The translations under genes were made by a program, and so were the position numbers. A DNA stretch of 64,000 nt from Mycobacteroides chelonae CCUG 47445 (GTDB lineage Bacteria > Actinomycetota > Actinomycetes > Mycobacteriales > Mycobacteriaceae): assembly GCF_001632805.1 (NCBI RefSeq), contig NZ_CP007220.1, positions 4,836,001 to 4,900,000 on the forward strand. The letters run 5' to 3'. Below the pieces are notes generated by a model that was not told the DNA's origin, made no database searches, and saw only the letters and a program-made list of their open reading frames with translations. Below, in pieces: positions 7,629 through 20,400 of this stretch. Position 1 is the stretch's first letter; each line of letters opens with the position of its first letter.

Positions 7629-10517
7629 TCAGGCATCTTGCATCACCAAGGGGCGGGGTCTCTCCACATCTCGGTGTGCTCTGGCGGGGCGGCGGAGTAC
7701 TCGCTGTGGCCACCAGAACCACCTGCCCAACAGCGCAGCGATCGCCGGCGTCATAAACGCACGCACCACCAACGTGTCGAACAACAGACCGATCCCGATC
7801 GTGGAACCAACCTGCCCGATGACACGCAGGTCGCTGACCACCATCGACAACATGGTGAACGCGAACACCAAACCCGCAGAGGTCACCACCTTGCCGGTAC
7901 CGCCCATGGCCCGAATGATCCCCGTGTTGATGCCCGCGCCCAGTTCCTCCTTCATTCGCGAGACCAACAACAGGTTGTAGTCAGAACCCACCGCCAACAA
8001 GATGATCACGGACATCGCCAGTACCAGCCAATGCAGTTCGATGCCGAGGATGTTCTGCCAGATGAGCACGGAGAGCCCGAATGCGGCGCCCAACGAAAGT
8101 GCCACTGTGCCAACGATAACCAGTGCCGCGACAAAGCTTCGCGTCATGATCAGCATGATCCCGAAGATCAGACAAAGCGCCGCGGTTGCCGCGATCAGCA
8201 GATCGTACTTCGAACCGTCGACGATGTCCTTGACCGATGCGGCTGTACCCGTCATATAGATCTTGGCGTTTCGCAACGGCGTGCCCTTGAGTGCCTCTGC
8301 CGCCGCCGTCTCAATCGGATCCACCAATGACATGCCCTCGCGCGTCGCGGGATCGCCCCGCTGCGAAATGAGCATCCGCGCGGCCTTTCCGTCCGATGAC
8401 AGGAAGATGTTCATCACACGTTTGAAGTCCTCGTTGTCGAACACTTCCGGAGGCAGATAGAAGGAGTCATCGTTCTGGGCGGCATCGAAGGCCTTACCCA
8501 TCGCAGTCGAGTTACTGGTCGACTGCTCCATCTGATCGAAGATCCCCGACATGGTGCTATGCATGGAAAGCATCATTTTCCGTGTGGATTCCATGGTCTC
8601 GATCATCACCGGGAACTGTTCCGCCATCTGCGGAAGGAGTTCGTCCAGCCGATCAAGATTGGCAACGAGGTCACCCAATTTGTCGGATACCTCGTCGACT
8701 CCGTCGAGAGTGTCGAAGACTGAACGGATGGCCTGACAAACGGGAATGTCGTAGCAGTGCTTTTCCCAGTAGAGGTAGTTACGGATCGGCCTGATGAAGT
8801 CATCGAAATCCATGACGTGGTCCCGCAACTCGTTCATGATCACTTCGAGTTCGTGCGTGGTTCCGACCATGTCGTGGGTGGTGCCCACCATCTGTTCGGT
8901 CAACGACTGCATTCGCTTCATGATGGCGATCGTCTTCAGCATGTCGTCCGCCTGGACCAGCAGATCGTCCATGCGATTTCTCTGAAACGGCATCAGATGG
9001 GATTGGCTCGCGCTGCTCATGCTGAGCATGAACGGGATGGTGGTGTGTTTGAGCGGCTCACCTCCGGGACGGGTCACCGCCTGCACCCTGGACACACCGG
9101 GCACAGCCTGGACTCCGCGGGCAAGCTTGTTCAGCACCAGAAAATCGACAGGATTGCGCATATCGTGATCGGCTTCGATCAACAGAACATCGGGTGCCAT
9201 CATCAACGATTGCGGGAAATGACGTGAGGCTGCCGCGTAGCCCACATTGGCCGGAATGTCTTGTGGGATGTATTTCTGGTCGTTGTAGCTCGGCTGGTAA
9301 ACGGGCAGTGTCAACAGCCCGATGAGCGCCACCGCGCACGTCGCTACCAGGATCGGCGCCGGCCAGCGCACGATCGCCGTGCCGATCTGCCGCCATCGAC
9401 GGACCGTGACCTTTCGCTTGGGCTCAAACAGCCCAAAGCGGCTGCCTACCGCGATAACTGCCGGAACGAGTGTGATCGCCACCGCCACGGCGACGACCAT
9501 GCCCACGGCGGTGGCTACACCCAACGTCTGATAGACGGGTAACCGCGTGAAGTGCAGACAGAGGACCGCACCGGCAATCGTCAATCCCGAGCCCAGGACC
9601 ACCTTGGCAACACTGCGGAAGGTGGTGTAGAACGCGTTCTCCCGGTCCTCGCCGGCTTGGCGCGCCTCCTGATATCGCCCGGTGAAGAATATGCCGTAGT
9701 CCGTACCTGCCGCGATGGCAAGTGCCACCAAAAGATTGACGACAAACGTGGTGATACCGATAAGACCGAGGTTGCCGAGTAGCGCCACGAATCCTCGTGC
9801 CACCGTCAACTCTATTCCGACGACAACGAGCATGAGAATGACGGAAACGACCGATCGATAGACCAAGAGCAGCATCGTGAAAATCACCGCAAGGCTCAGA
9901 CCCGTGACCAGAAGAACAGTCCTGTTGCCGGCAGGACCCAAGTCCGCGGCGAACGCTGCCGGGCCGGTCACATAGGCCTTCACTCCCAACGGCGCCGGTG
10001 TCCGGTCCACAATGGCCCGTACCGCCTCGACGGATTGATTCGCCGACGCCCCCTCCCGGGGATCAGTAAGGGCTACTTGCACATATGTGGCCTTGCCATC
10101 AAGGCTTTGCGCAGCGGCCTGCGTCATTTGGTCGCCCCAGAAATCCTGGACGTGCTGCACATGCGCCGTGTCGGATTTCAATTGACGAATCAGTTCGTCG
10201 TAGTAGCGATGCGTATCGTCGCCCAGAGGTTGCTGCCCCTCCACGACGATCATCGCCACCACGCTGGAATTGGACTCACCGAACAGCTGGCCCATCCGTT
10301 GCGTCGCCTGAAATGATGGTGCCACATCCGGATTCATCGCCACCGCGTGCTCCTTCTCGACCTGCTCGAGTGAGGGGACACTGATGCTCAAGATGACAGC
10401 TATCGCCAGCCAGCCGAGGATGATCGGAATCGAGAGGCGACGAATCATTCGCGCCAAGAACGGGGGGCGGTTGCTTACCGGCAACGGCTCTGTCGGAGGG
10501 TCATTGAGGGTGCTCAT
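7629..10517 (-). CDS. mmpL: MmpL-type RND transporter
   Basis: The 962-residue protein has the MmpL layout. A first transmembrane helix sits near residues 30-50, followed by a periplasmic domain and a five-helix bundle containing [18 protein letters not shown] second, long periplasmic loop rich in helices follows, and then a last bundle containing [11 protein letters not shown]. The Asp-Tyr pairs are the proton-relay residues of the family. The large second loop contains the paired cysteines CYDIPVC, as in the MmpL4/MmpL5 class that works with MmpS. The ATG overlaps the stop of mmpS by four bases, showing translational coupling. It likely exports a lipid or siderophore-like molecule across the inner membrane. 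The downstream haemophore-like gene raises heme or iron traffic as an alternative. Confidence 0.93.
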   Translation of the reverse strand: MSTLNDPPTEPLPVSNRPPFLARMIRRLSIPIILGWLAIAVILSISVPSLEQVEKEHAVAMNPDVAPSFQATQRMGQLFGESNSSVVAMIVVEGQQPLGDDTHRYYDELIRQLKSDTAHVQHVQDFWGDQMTQAAAQSLDGKATYVQVALTDPREGASANQSVEAVRAIVDRTPAPLGVKAYVTGPAAFAADLGPAGNRTVLLVTGLSLAVIFTMLLLVYRSVVSVILMLVVVGIELTVARGFVALLGNLGLIGITTFVVNLLVALAIAAGTDYGIFFTGRYQEARQAGEDRENAFYTTFRSVAKVVLGSGLTIAGAVLCLHFTRLPVYQTLGVATAVGMVVAVAVAITLVPAVIAVGSRFGLFEPKRKVTVRRWRQIGTAIVRWPAPILVATCAVALIGLLTLPVYQPSYNDQKYIPQDIPANVGYAAASRHFPQSLMMAPDVLLIEADHDMRNPVDFLVLNKLARGVQAVPGVSRVQAVTRPGGEPLKHTTIPFMLSMSSASQSHLMPFQRNRMDDLLVQADDMLKTIAIMKRMQSLTEQMVGTTHDMVGTTHELEVIMNELRDHVMDFDDFIRPIRNYLYWEKHCYDIPVCQAIRSVFDTLDGVDEVSDKLGDLVANLDRLDELLPQMAEQFPVMIETMESTRKMMLSMHSTMSGIFDQMEQSTSNSTAMGKAFDAAQNDDSFYLPPEVFDNEDFKRVMNIFLSSDGKAARMLISQRGDPATREGMSLVDPIETAAAEALKGTPLRNAKIYMTGTAASVKDIVDGSKYDLLIAATAALCLIFGIMLIMTRSFVAALVIVGTVALSLGAAFGLSVLIWQNILGIELHWLVLAMSVIILLAVGSDYNLLLVSRMKEELGAGINTGIIRAMGGTGKVVTSAGLVFAFTMLSMVVSDLRVIGQVGSTIGIGLLFDTLVVRAFMTPAIAALLGRWFWWPQRVLRRPARAHRDVERPRPLVMQDA

Positions 10518-10945
10518 GCGGCCTTCAACATGCAGAAGGTCAATGCGCTGACGCCGTATCGGATCTTCTCGTCCTTGACCTTGTCACCCACGAGAATGCG
10601 GCACCCGATGCTGTCTGCGTCACCCTGCGCGGTGAGGTTACCCATGGCCGTCGCCTCGGTGATCGGGAATTCCACCGACCAAGGCAGCGTGGCCTCCCTG
10701 ATGACCTGCGGCTCCGCGTCGGCATCGAAGTAGCTGATGGTCGCCACCGCGCCAGGGGGACCGAACACTTCGTAGACCAGGTACTTCGGATCGTGTGGCC
10801 GCTTCTCTTCCCGCTCGGTGTTGGCGTACGCGGGACGACGCTCGTTACCGAAGACACCGTGCAGCCGCGACACGGTGAATCCGCCCGCAACTCCCACGAC
10901 CGCTAGCACCAACGGAATCCACACACGCTTCAAGATCGTGAAAAT
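10514..10945 (-). CDS. mmpS: MmpS-type accessory protein, probable ATT start
   Basis: The protein has one N-terminal membrane anchor ([18 protein letters not shown]) and a small beta-rich periplasmic domain ending [10 protein letters not shown] and the terminal AA, as in MmpS4/MmpS5. The first conventional start is TTG at 10933, but that is 19 bases from the only Shine-Dalgarno site, GGAGGG. An in-frame ATT at 10945 lies seven bases from it and gives the N-terminus [12 protein letters not shown], which matches the usual MmpS N-terminus better. I therefore place the start at 10945 (143 residues). MmpS proteins partner with MmpL in the periplasm. The gene overlaps mmpL by four bases. Confidence 0.85.
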   Translation of the reverse strand: MFTILKRVWIPLVLAVVGVAGGFTVSRLHGVFGNERRPAYANTEREEKRPHDPKYLVYEVFGPPGAVATISYFDADAEPQVIREATLPWSVEFPITEATAMGNLTAQGDADSIGCRILVGDKVKDEKIRYGVSALTFCMLKAA

Positions 10946-11406
10946 CTCGAGTCCCTCCGACTGTCTTCCGCGCTCGGCAGCATGTCAGCTGCACAAACAT
11001 GTATCTCCAGATCGGATGTGAACACAACGGATAACCGAACTTCGAATGCGGCGGCACCCAGGCTCGGTCATGTGCGAAGCACCGCCAACGTGCGGCACGC
11101 CTCGTCGCGCGCGACCCGATTCCGACGAGTAAACCACGTTGACTCATCACGAAGGACACAATCCGTGATCTCGGTCTGGAAACGTCTAATACCTTGATAA
11201 CAAGCAAATTTGGGAATGAAATGCTCGTGCAGAAATCGTTGTTCGCCCGGATTTGGAGCCTAGCCGTAATCACATCACAAACAGGCCGGACCTTGAAATC
11301 CGCTGGGAGAGAACGGCGCAGCGAGATCTAACTGAATCTTTTGCAACACCGGTTCTTATCTACCGTGCTGAAACACGATGGGACGGTCCGGTCGCCACCT
11401 CATTGG
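10946..11406. other. Intergenic region upstream of mmpS
   Basis: This 461-base region holds the mmpS promoter on the minus strand and the downstream flank of the DoxX-like gene. It has AT-rich patches around 11185-11225. I found no IdeR-type box, no strong inverted repeat and no credible gene. The 142-codon minus-strand frame here merely runs into mmpS out of phase. Confidence 0.5.
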
Positions 11407-12744
11407 CTATCCGTCGGCGTCGACAGAATCCGGGTCCATTTCCGGTTGAATCCAACGGAATCCGGAATTGCTGCGCTCCATGAACCGGCGCTCGTAGGTG
11501 CCCTCGATCCTCTTGCCATCCACGGTACCGCTGAGCACCAGCCGGTCCCGGCTGGGTTGATGCGCCTGAAGAACCAGCTGAGGTCGATCGGACTCGCGCT
11601 TGCGCAACTCGAGCCGATCATCCTTGGCCTGTAGCAGCCACGCCGAGGTACGTCCGTCCGGCGTCTGGGAAACGAACTTCATCACGCTGAATTCCGCCAC
11701 CGTGTCGCGGTGAGAGATCGCGACGTTGGGCCAGGGCGCCGGCTGAGTCTGGTTCAGCGTTGCCCCGTGCCCGTCAATAGTGAATGACGTTGCATGCCAC
11801 ACCCCATCGAGACTCGAGGTTGGTGTCTTGTACGTCGAGTACACCGCCAGCGACTGCAGGACGATGAGCGCGGTGAGAACTGATGCCACTCCGAATTTCA
11901 GCACGACACCGGTGGTGAGCAGCCACTTCCGACTGGAGCCGAGCGCTCGCCACAGCCACACCGGTTGCGTGCTCACACGATTCGAGATCACCCGAGCGAG
12001 GTTTGGCCACAGGGGTGCGGTGACCGCGACGGCTATCAGGAACAACTCTCCGGATACCTGCTTCACCGGAACGTCATAGGTCATGTTGAGAAGGAACACC
12101 TGTGCCATGGCGAAGACAGACCCCAGGGCGCCCAGCACCCACGTGCGGTTCCACAGCAGCAGCAGTCCCGACACCAGTTCCACGAGCCCCGTAGCGATGG
12201 AGTAGGGCTCCGAGGCACCCATGAAACCCCAGAGCGTATTGAACAAGCTTGTGTCACCGACCAATTGCAGCTGCCGATCGGGCAGAGCCATGAACCCCAT
12301 CTGCGTGGGAATCGCTTTCGCGATTCCATACGTGATCATCGACATCGCGAGACCGAACCGAGCGAACACCCACAGCGAGGCTGCCAGGCCCCGATAGTTC
12401 GAGCGGCGGCGGTCCAACACCGTCCATATCGCGGTGATCGCCACCGCGAGCACGATCCACCCCAGGTGGTAGCACCACAGCCACAGCAGGTCGCCGCCGG
12501 AGGAGACGGTGAGTTCGATACCGCGGCCGCGAATGAGGAAACTTCCGATTTGGGCCGTCAGCCACAGCACCGGCTCAAACAAGCTGTAGAGACCTAGGTT
12601 GTCGTACACCGAGAGCAGGAGAATCCCGCCGCCGATGGTGAACAGCAGACGGAATCCGAACTTCTGCAACGGGGTCCACCGCGGCGCGGTACCGGCTCCC
12701 TCATCTTCGGCGGTGCCGGAATGCCCGGGCGCAACGGTCGTCAT
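11407..12744 (-). CDS. DoxX-like polytopic membrane protein with C-terminal soluble domain
   Basis: From ATG 12744 the protein is 445 residues; a GTG at 12801 would add 19. About seven to eight hydrophobic segments fill the first 310 residues. They include one run with ATGLVELVSGLLLLWNRT, characteristic of DoxX-type four-helix bundles. The last 130 residues are hydrophilic and start after STYKTPTSSLDGVWHATSF. They end in a beta-rich tail with GTVDGKRIEGTYERR, resembling a lipocalin-like or DUF-type exported domain. DoxX proteins are linked to redox homeostasis at the membrane. No partner is evident; the next gene is the lipase on the same strand. Function is uncertain. Confidence 0.7.
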   Translation of the reverse strand: MTTVAPGHSGTAEDEGAGTAPRWTPLQKFGFRLLFTIGGGILLLSVYDNLGLYSLFEPVLWLTAQIGSFLIRGRGIELTVSSGGDLLWLWCYHLGWIVLAVAITAIWTVLDRRRSNYRGLAASLWVFARFGLAMSMITYGIAKAIPTQMGFMALPDRQLQLVGDTSLFNTLWGFMGASEPYSIATGLVELVSGLLLLWNRTWVLGALGSVFAMAQVFLLNMTYDVPVKQVSGELFLIAVAVTAPLWPNLARVISNRVSTQPVWLWRALGSSRKWLLTTGVVLKFGVASVLTALIVLQSLAVYSTYKTPTSSLDGVWHATSFTIDGHGATLNQTQPAPWPNVAISHRDTVAEFSVMKFVSQTPDGRTSAWLLQAKDDRLELRKRESDRPQLVLQAHQPSRDRLVLSGTVDGKRIEGTYERRFMERSNSGFRWIQPEMDPDSVDADG

Positions 12745-12819
12745 GCCAGCGAGCGTAGCCGTCCGATAGTCCTCTCCGCCTCCGGGAAAACCCTGAGTCA
12801 CATCCTGATTCGAGAATGT

Positions 12820-14088
12820 TTAATCCCCAAGTACGCCGCGCATCCAACGCAACACGCTGGGCATCGCCCATCCTGCCGCGATCAGATGTTCGCCAGGCAC
12901 GGGCAGGTAGTCCACTGTCGCTCCCTTGGACCGCCAACTCTCGATGAGCGTCCTCACACCTTGCTCTGGGACGAACTGATCACCGATGAACCGGTCGCGT
13001 GATCCGTGGTAGAGCAGGATCGGCATCACCGGTGCCGTGGCGCCGGGCTTGTTCGCGGCGATCACATTCTGCGCAATCGCGGACTCGAAAGGCTCTGGAA
13101 TTGACGCTAATACATCTAGATCGATACGTGCTACCCCGGCCACAGCCAGGGGTGGCTGGGGTAAGTCCTTGATCAAGGTCGTCATATAGAAGGCAAAGTC
13201 GCCGAACAGCTCCAGCATGCTCGGATACTCACGTGCCTGCCCGATCGTGGCCGCGGCGAAAAGCCCAGACCCCAAGGCGCTGTTCATGCTGCGGTACAAC
13301 AGCGCGTAATCCGTCGGTGTACCACCCGCGACGGCCCCTTTGAAACTCAACTCCGGCGCGTAGACCGGCTGCTCCTGGGCGGCCCACACCGTTGCGATGG
13401 CACCACCGCTGTACCCGTCCATCACCATGGGGGACTCCACGAGATCCGGACATAGTCGACGCATTCCCCGTACCGAATCCAGTACGGCGTGGCCAGCCAT
13501 GATGCCCGCCGAGTAGGCCATCCGCGGGCCCTCATGATCGGGTACGAGCACCGCGTAGTTTCGTGCCAGCAGCAGCGGCGCCAGCGGCGGCACATCTACA
13601 TACATGCCGCGCTCGACCCGGTACGAGGGTGCCGCCTTGAGCCCCAGCGAGTTGATCGGCTGATTGCGTACCACCACCGGCCGCGCACCCAGGCCCCGCC
13701 ATGGGCGGTTCGGCTCGACCAGAGTCGCCGTCACGGGCACGGCATTGCCCGCCGTGTCGGTGGAGCGCACCATAAATCGTTGAATAGTAAATCCAGGCAG
13801 CGGAATCCGCGGAAACACTCGATGGGTACGAACGATTTCTCCGTTGGCACGACTGGTCAGATCACCTGGGTCCGAATAGAAGCTGGGCCCCGGTATCGGC
13901 GTCGGCAGGATGGCGGCATGCCGATCGGCCCGCTGCGCGTCGGTCAGCTTGCGCGCCGCCCAGCCGTTGAGTCGATGCACCACCGCAGGATTGCGCAAAG
14001 CGGTCGCGGTCCCTGCTATCCCTGCCACCGCCGCGGCCGCCCCGGCCCATGCGGTGCCACCGAGAACAGCCTTGGGCTTCGTTGCCAT
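12820..14088 (-). CDS. Secretory-type lipase (LIP family, alpha/beta hydrolase)
   Basis: Starting at ATG 14088, which has a perfect AGGAGG six bases upstream, the protein is 422 residues. A hydrophobic N-terminus rich in Ala and Gly (residues 8-32) suggests a signal peptide or anchor. The nucleophile elbow GYSGG is near residues 224-228. A YHGSRDRFI segment with the likely catalytic Asp lies near residue 365, and PGEHL near the C-terminus supplies the likely His. This matches the fungal/actinobacterial secretory lipase family (PF03583-like). It should hydrolyse acylglycerols or other lipid esters outside the membrane. It stands alone, 75 bases upstream of the DoxX-like gene. Confidence 0.82.
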   Translation of the reverse strand: MATKPKAVLGGTAWAGAAAAVAGIAGTATALRNPAVVHRLNGWAARKLTDAQRADRHAAILPTPIPGPSFYSDPGDLTSRANGEIVRTHRVFPRIPLPGFTIQRFMVRSTDTAGNAVPVTATLVEPNRPWRGLGARPVVVRNQPINSLGLKAAPSYRVERGMYVDVPPLAPLLLARNYAVLVPDHEGPRMAYSAGIMAGHAVLDSVRGMRRLCPDLVESPMVMDGYSGGAIATVWAAQEQPVYAPELSFKGAVAGGTPTDYALLYRSMNSALGSGLFAAATIGQAREYPSMLELFGDFAFYMTTLIKDLPQPPLAVAGVARIDLDVLASIPEPFESAIAQNVIAANKPGATAPVMPILLYHGSRDRFIGDQFVPEQGVRTLIESWRSKGATVDYLPVPGEHLIAAGWAMPSVLRWMRGVLGD

Positions 14089-14199
14089 GTGCGACCTCCT
14101 GTGTCCAGGACAGCGTAGACAACGCGTTTTCACAACGGACGTAGTGGCTTTCACGACAGACGTAGTGGAAAGTCGACGATCCAGGCGCGCTCGGTATCG

Positions 14200-16578
<2,379 letters not shown>

Positions 16579-16989
16579 TCAGGGCAGCTCCTGGATGCGG
16601 ACGGTGCAGCCGGCAGGATCACGGAAGGCACAGTCTCGAGAACCCCAGGGCTGATCGGTTGGCTCCTGCATGACTTCGGCACCGGTCGCCTGCACACGCT
16701 CGAAAAGCCCGGCCAGGTCGTTGGTGGCCAGCATGATGCTCGCGTACGTGCCCTTGGCCATCATCTCGGTGACAGTCCGGCGCTCCTCCTCCGTGATTCC
16801 CGGGTCCGCAGCAGGGGGTGTCAACACGAGGTTCATATCGGGACGCCCTGCCGGCCCGACGGTGATCCACCGCATCCCTTCATATCCGACGTCCTTGCGA
16901 ACCTCGAACCCAAGCGCGTCACGATAGAAGGCCAGCGAGGCCTCCGGGTCGGTGTGTGGCAGGAAGCTCGCATTGATCGTGATGTCCAT
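16579..16989 (-). CDS. VOC/glyoxalase-superfamily protein
   Basis: I set the start at ATG 16989 (MDITINASFLPHTD), because the longer frame runs into the AraC gene. The 136-residue protein has the paired beta-alpha-beta-beta-beta layout of the vicinal oxygen chelate fold. It carries DPEASLAFYRDALGFEV near the N-terminus and SRDCAFRDPAGCTVRIQE at the C-terminus. The usual metal ligands are only partly present, so it could be a binding or resistance protein and not an enzyme. It sits between an AraC regulator (ten bases upstream) and the UvrA paralogue (zero bases downstream). The three look like one cassette. Confidence 0.82.
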   Translation of the reverse strand: MDITINASFLPHTDPEASLAFYRDALGFEVRKDVGYEGMRWITVGPAGRPDMNLVLTPPAADPGITEEERRTVTEMMAKGTYASIMLATNDLAGLFERVQATGAEVMQEPTDQPWGSRDCAFRDPAGCTVRIQELP

Positions 16990-16999
16990 GCCGGTCACG

Positions 17000-17440
17000 C
17001 TAGCTGCGCCGCGCCGTGGTGGCTTCTTGATTCCTGATCGGTCTGGTGACGTGCTTGGCGACGCACGCCGGGATGCCTGCGACGTGCTCTGCAGAGCGCT
17101 CTCGGTACACACTGGGTGGAACCCCGACCAGTTCGGTAAAACGCGTGCTGAAAGTGCCGAGCGATGAGCCACCGACCGCGAAGCAGACCTCGGTGACACT
17201 CATGTCTCCCCGGCGCAACAGCATCATGGCCCGCTCGATCCGTCGGGTCATCAGGTAGGAGTACGGCGACTCCCCGTATGCGCTCTTGAACTGACGGCTC
17301 AGGTGACCCGAGGACATATGAGCATCGCGGGCCAGTTCTTCGACGTTCAGCGGCTGCGCGTACTCGCGGTCGATCCGGTCGCGTACCCGGCGAAGACGCG
17401 CGAGGTCGCGCAGGCGCTGCTCCTCGCCTGCATGGGTCAC
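17000..17440 (-). CDS. AraC-family transcriptional regulator, HTH domain only
   Basis: The 146-residue protein begins at GTG 17440 and consists almost entirely of the double helix-turn-helix domain. The first HTH is near LNVEELARDAHMSSGHLSRQF and the second near MSVTEVCFAVGGSSLGTFST, followed by FTELVGVPPSVYR. No ligand domain is present. It lies 17 bases after the car stop and ten bases before the VOC gene on the same strand. It probably controls the VOC-UvrA pair; control of car is possible but speculative. Confidence 0.87.
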   Translation of the reverse strand: MTHAGEEQRLRDLARLRRVRDRIDREYAQPLNVEELARDAHMSSGHLSRQFKSAYGESPYSYLMTRRIERAMMLLRRGDMSVTEVCFAVGGSSLGTFSTRFTELVGVPPSVYRERSAEHVAGIPACVAKHVTRPIRNQEATTARRS

Positions 17441-17457
17441 AGGCGGGATTCTATCGG

Positions 17458-20400
17458 CTAGATCAGACCCAACAGACTGATATCGTCGGCGTACTTGAGG
17501 ATCAGCTCCTTGGTGACATGCGGGATCTCACCTGGTGTCTGGCCCAGTCCGCCAACCTTCGCCTCTCGCACGGCTCCGCTGAATTCAGCTGTCGGCAGCG
17601 CACTTCCGTCGATCGCCGACTGCGGATTCTGGTACATCTTGAGCAGCGGTAGCACGGACTGCTGGCGCTGTTGCTCGGGCAATCCCTTGAGGGCCGTCTC
17701 GAACCGAGCCAGCCACTGGCCGTAGTCGTCGATCCGGGCGATCTTGTACCCGGCCTCGATGAGCCAATCCACGAAGGTATCCATCGAGACGCCGTCGTGG
17801 TGGGGGTTGAACACATCGAAGCTGTGGTAACCGTCCGTCACGTTCACACCGCCGATCGCGGTGATGGAGGCGGCAGTGAAATCACCTGGGACGCCGTCAT
17901 AATGAGCGCGCTGACGATTGCCCTCGGCATCCAATTCGTAGAAGCTGCCCGGTGCGACGCCGGTGAGCAACAAACTCTGGATGGTTCGCGTGAACACGTC
18001 GGTGACATTGAGCTGACCGTGGTACTCGCTGTGGGCCAGGATCATGTCGGATCGGAACACCCGCACCGGCAGCCCCGCCAGGTCATGGGCCTCACGGAGC
18101 AGCACCTCGCCGGCCCACTTCGAATTGCCGTATCCGTTGGCGTAGCCGTCGTTGATCTGCCGCTGCGCCGACATCTCCCTGACATCGGAGTCTTCCTCGA
18201 ACTGCGTCACCGGGATCTGATCGGCGATGCCAACCGTCGACAGATAAGTGACCGGCTTGAGCCGTTCGGAGATCGCCAGCTTGATGATCTCGGCGGTGCC
18301 CGCCACATTGGGGCCGAACAGCTGGCTGTAGGGCAGCACATGGTTCACCAATGCACCGGAATGGACGATCAGATCGACATCTCCGGCCAGCTTCTGCCAA
18401 GTATCCTGGGACAGACCCAGGTTCTGGTCACCGAAGTCACCGGCGATCACTTCAAGTCCCTGCTCCGCGAGCTGACGGTAGTGCGCCGTCAGCTTCGGGT
18501 CTCCGGACTCATAGACGGCATCGAGGCGCGCACGGGCGGCCGCGGCATCGGTACCGCGGATGAGTGCGTATACCTTTCCTCCGGCGGGAACCAGCCGTTC
18601 GAGCCAGTCCAGTACCAACCAGCGTCCTAGCCAGCCATTGCCGCCGGTCACCAATACGGTCTTCACGTCTGTGGTAGGTGGCTGAATTTCCTTGGCCGCC
18701 TTCAGTACCGACTCGTCGATGAACTTTTCGAGGGTGAGTTCGGCCGCGTTGATAACCGTGGCATCTCTGCCGTGGACCGATGCGAACGTCGGCTGCGTCG
18801 CGGCGCCAGTGCGCTGTGCCTCAATGTGCCGAGCGATGGCGGCGAGATCATTGGCGACGCTGTTGATGACACCGACCGGAACGTCCACCTCGAAGATGTC
18901 GCGCAGCAATTCGGAGTACGACAGCGCCGAGAGCGAGTCGCCGCCGAGGTCGATGAACCGGACATCGGGGCCCAGGTCTGCCGCGGGCGCCCCCAACAGG
19001 GCCGCAGCGGCATCGGTCACGGTATCGAGCACCGGCCGGCCGGCCGCCTCCCGCGCCAGCTCGCGCAGACGCTCATTCTGACTCTCGGCCAGGTCGGCGT
19101 ACAGAGCCTCCAGTCGTTCGCCGTAGTGTTCCTTCAGCTTGGGGCGCAACAGCTTGCGCGCATCCGATAGCAGTCCGGACTCGACCGTGAACGGCACGGT
19201 CTCGACGATGAAGTCCCGGGGGATTTCGTAGGACTGCAGCTCCGCACCCTTGGCGACCTGCTGCAGTGAATCCTGGATCAGCGGCTTGAGCGCATCCGGC
19301 GAATCCGCGTATCGTTCAAGGGCTTCCGGAGTGGGCACCACGACTGCCAGCAGGTACGAACGCTCGCTGTTTCCGTACACGAAGATCTGCCGAACCAGCG
19401 GGCTACCGGTGTAGGCAGCCTCCAGCTTGGACACCGCGACAAACTCACCCTGGGCAAGCTTGAGCACGTTCTTGACGCGGTCGAGGTACTTGAGGTGGTC
19501 CGGTCCCAACTCGGCAACCACGTCACCGGTCATGTAGAAACCGTCCTCGTCGAAGACATCCGCCGTGGTTTCGGGGCGCTTGTAGTAGCCAGGGAACATG
19601 GTCTCCGACTTGATGCGTAGCTCTCCCCGAGGATGTGGAGAATCCGTTGTGAAGTAACCAAGTTCGGGAACATCAACAAGCTTGTACTCGGTGACCGGAG
19701 GGCGCTGCAACACACCGTCACGCCACACTGCGCCGGCCTCGGTGGAACCGTAGCCGTCAAGCATCGCTACCTGCAGCAACGACTCCATGAAGTCATTCAT
19801 CTCGGGAGACAGTGGCGCAGAACCAGATCCGGCGTTGAGCACACGCCCACCGAAGTCCTCCTCGCGGATGCGCACCTTGATCTTTTCGGCGATTTCGGCA
19901 TTGCTTTCGCCGGGCGCGAGCGAACGATCCAGCTCGGCCTGATACCGCTGAAAGACCATCTCCACGACGCGCGGCACAAACAGCACCTCGGTCGGCCGGA
20001 TGAGCGCGATGTCCTCGAAAAACGTCGATAGGTCGCTGGAAGCGATGTAGTAGGCCGTACCGCCTCCGGAGAGGGTGCCCATGAGAGTAAGGCGGCCCGC
20101 GAGGTGGCTCATCGGCATGAAGTTGACGCCCACGGATGGAATCACCGTTGTGGTGAGCCACTTCTTCTGCCACAGGTTGGCCACCAGCCACTGCGGGTAC
20201 ATCGCCCCCTTGGGGGTGCCGGTGCTGCCGGAGGTGTAGATAAGCAGGCGCAGCGCGTCGGGGTCTTCGCTGGGCTGTGGTGCTGCGGGAAGCTCGCGGC
20301 CACGGGCGATGGCATCACCCAACGAATCGATGGTGATCGTCCGGCCGGCCGTCTCCAGCCGGTCACGCACGGCGCTCAGTGCCGCACGATGGGCATCCGC

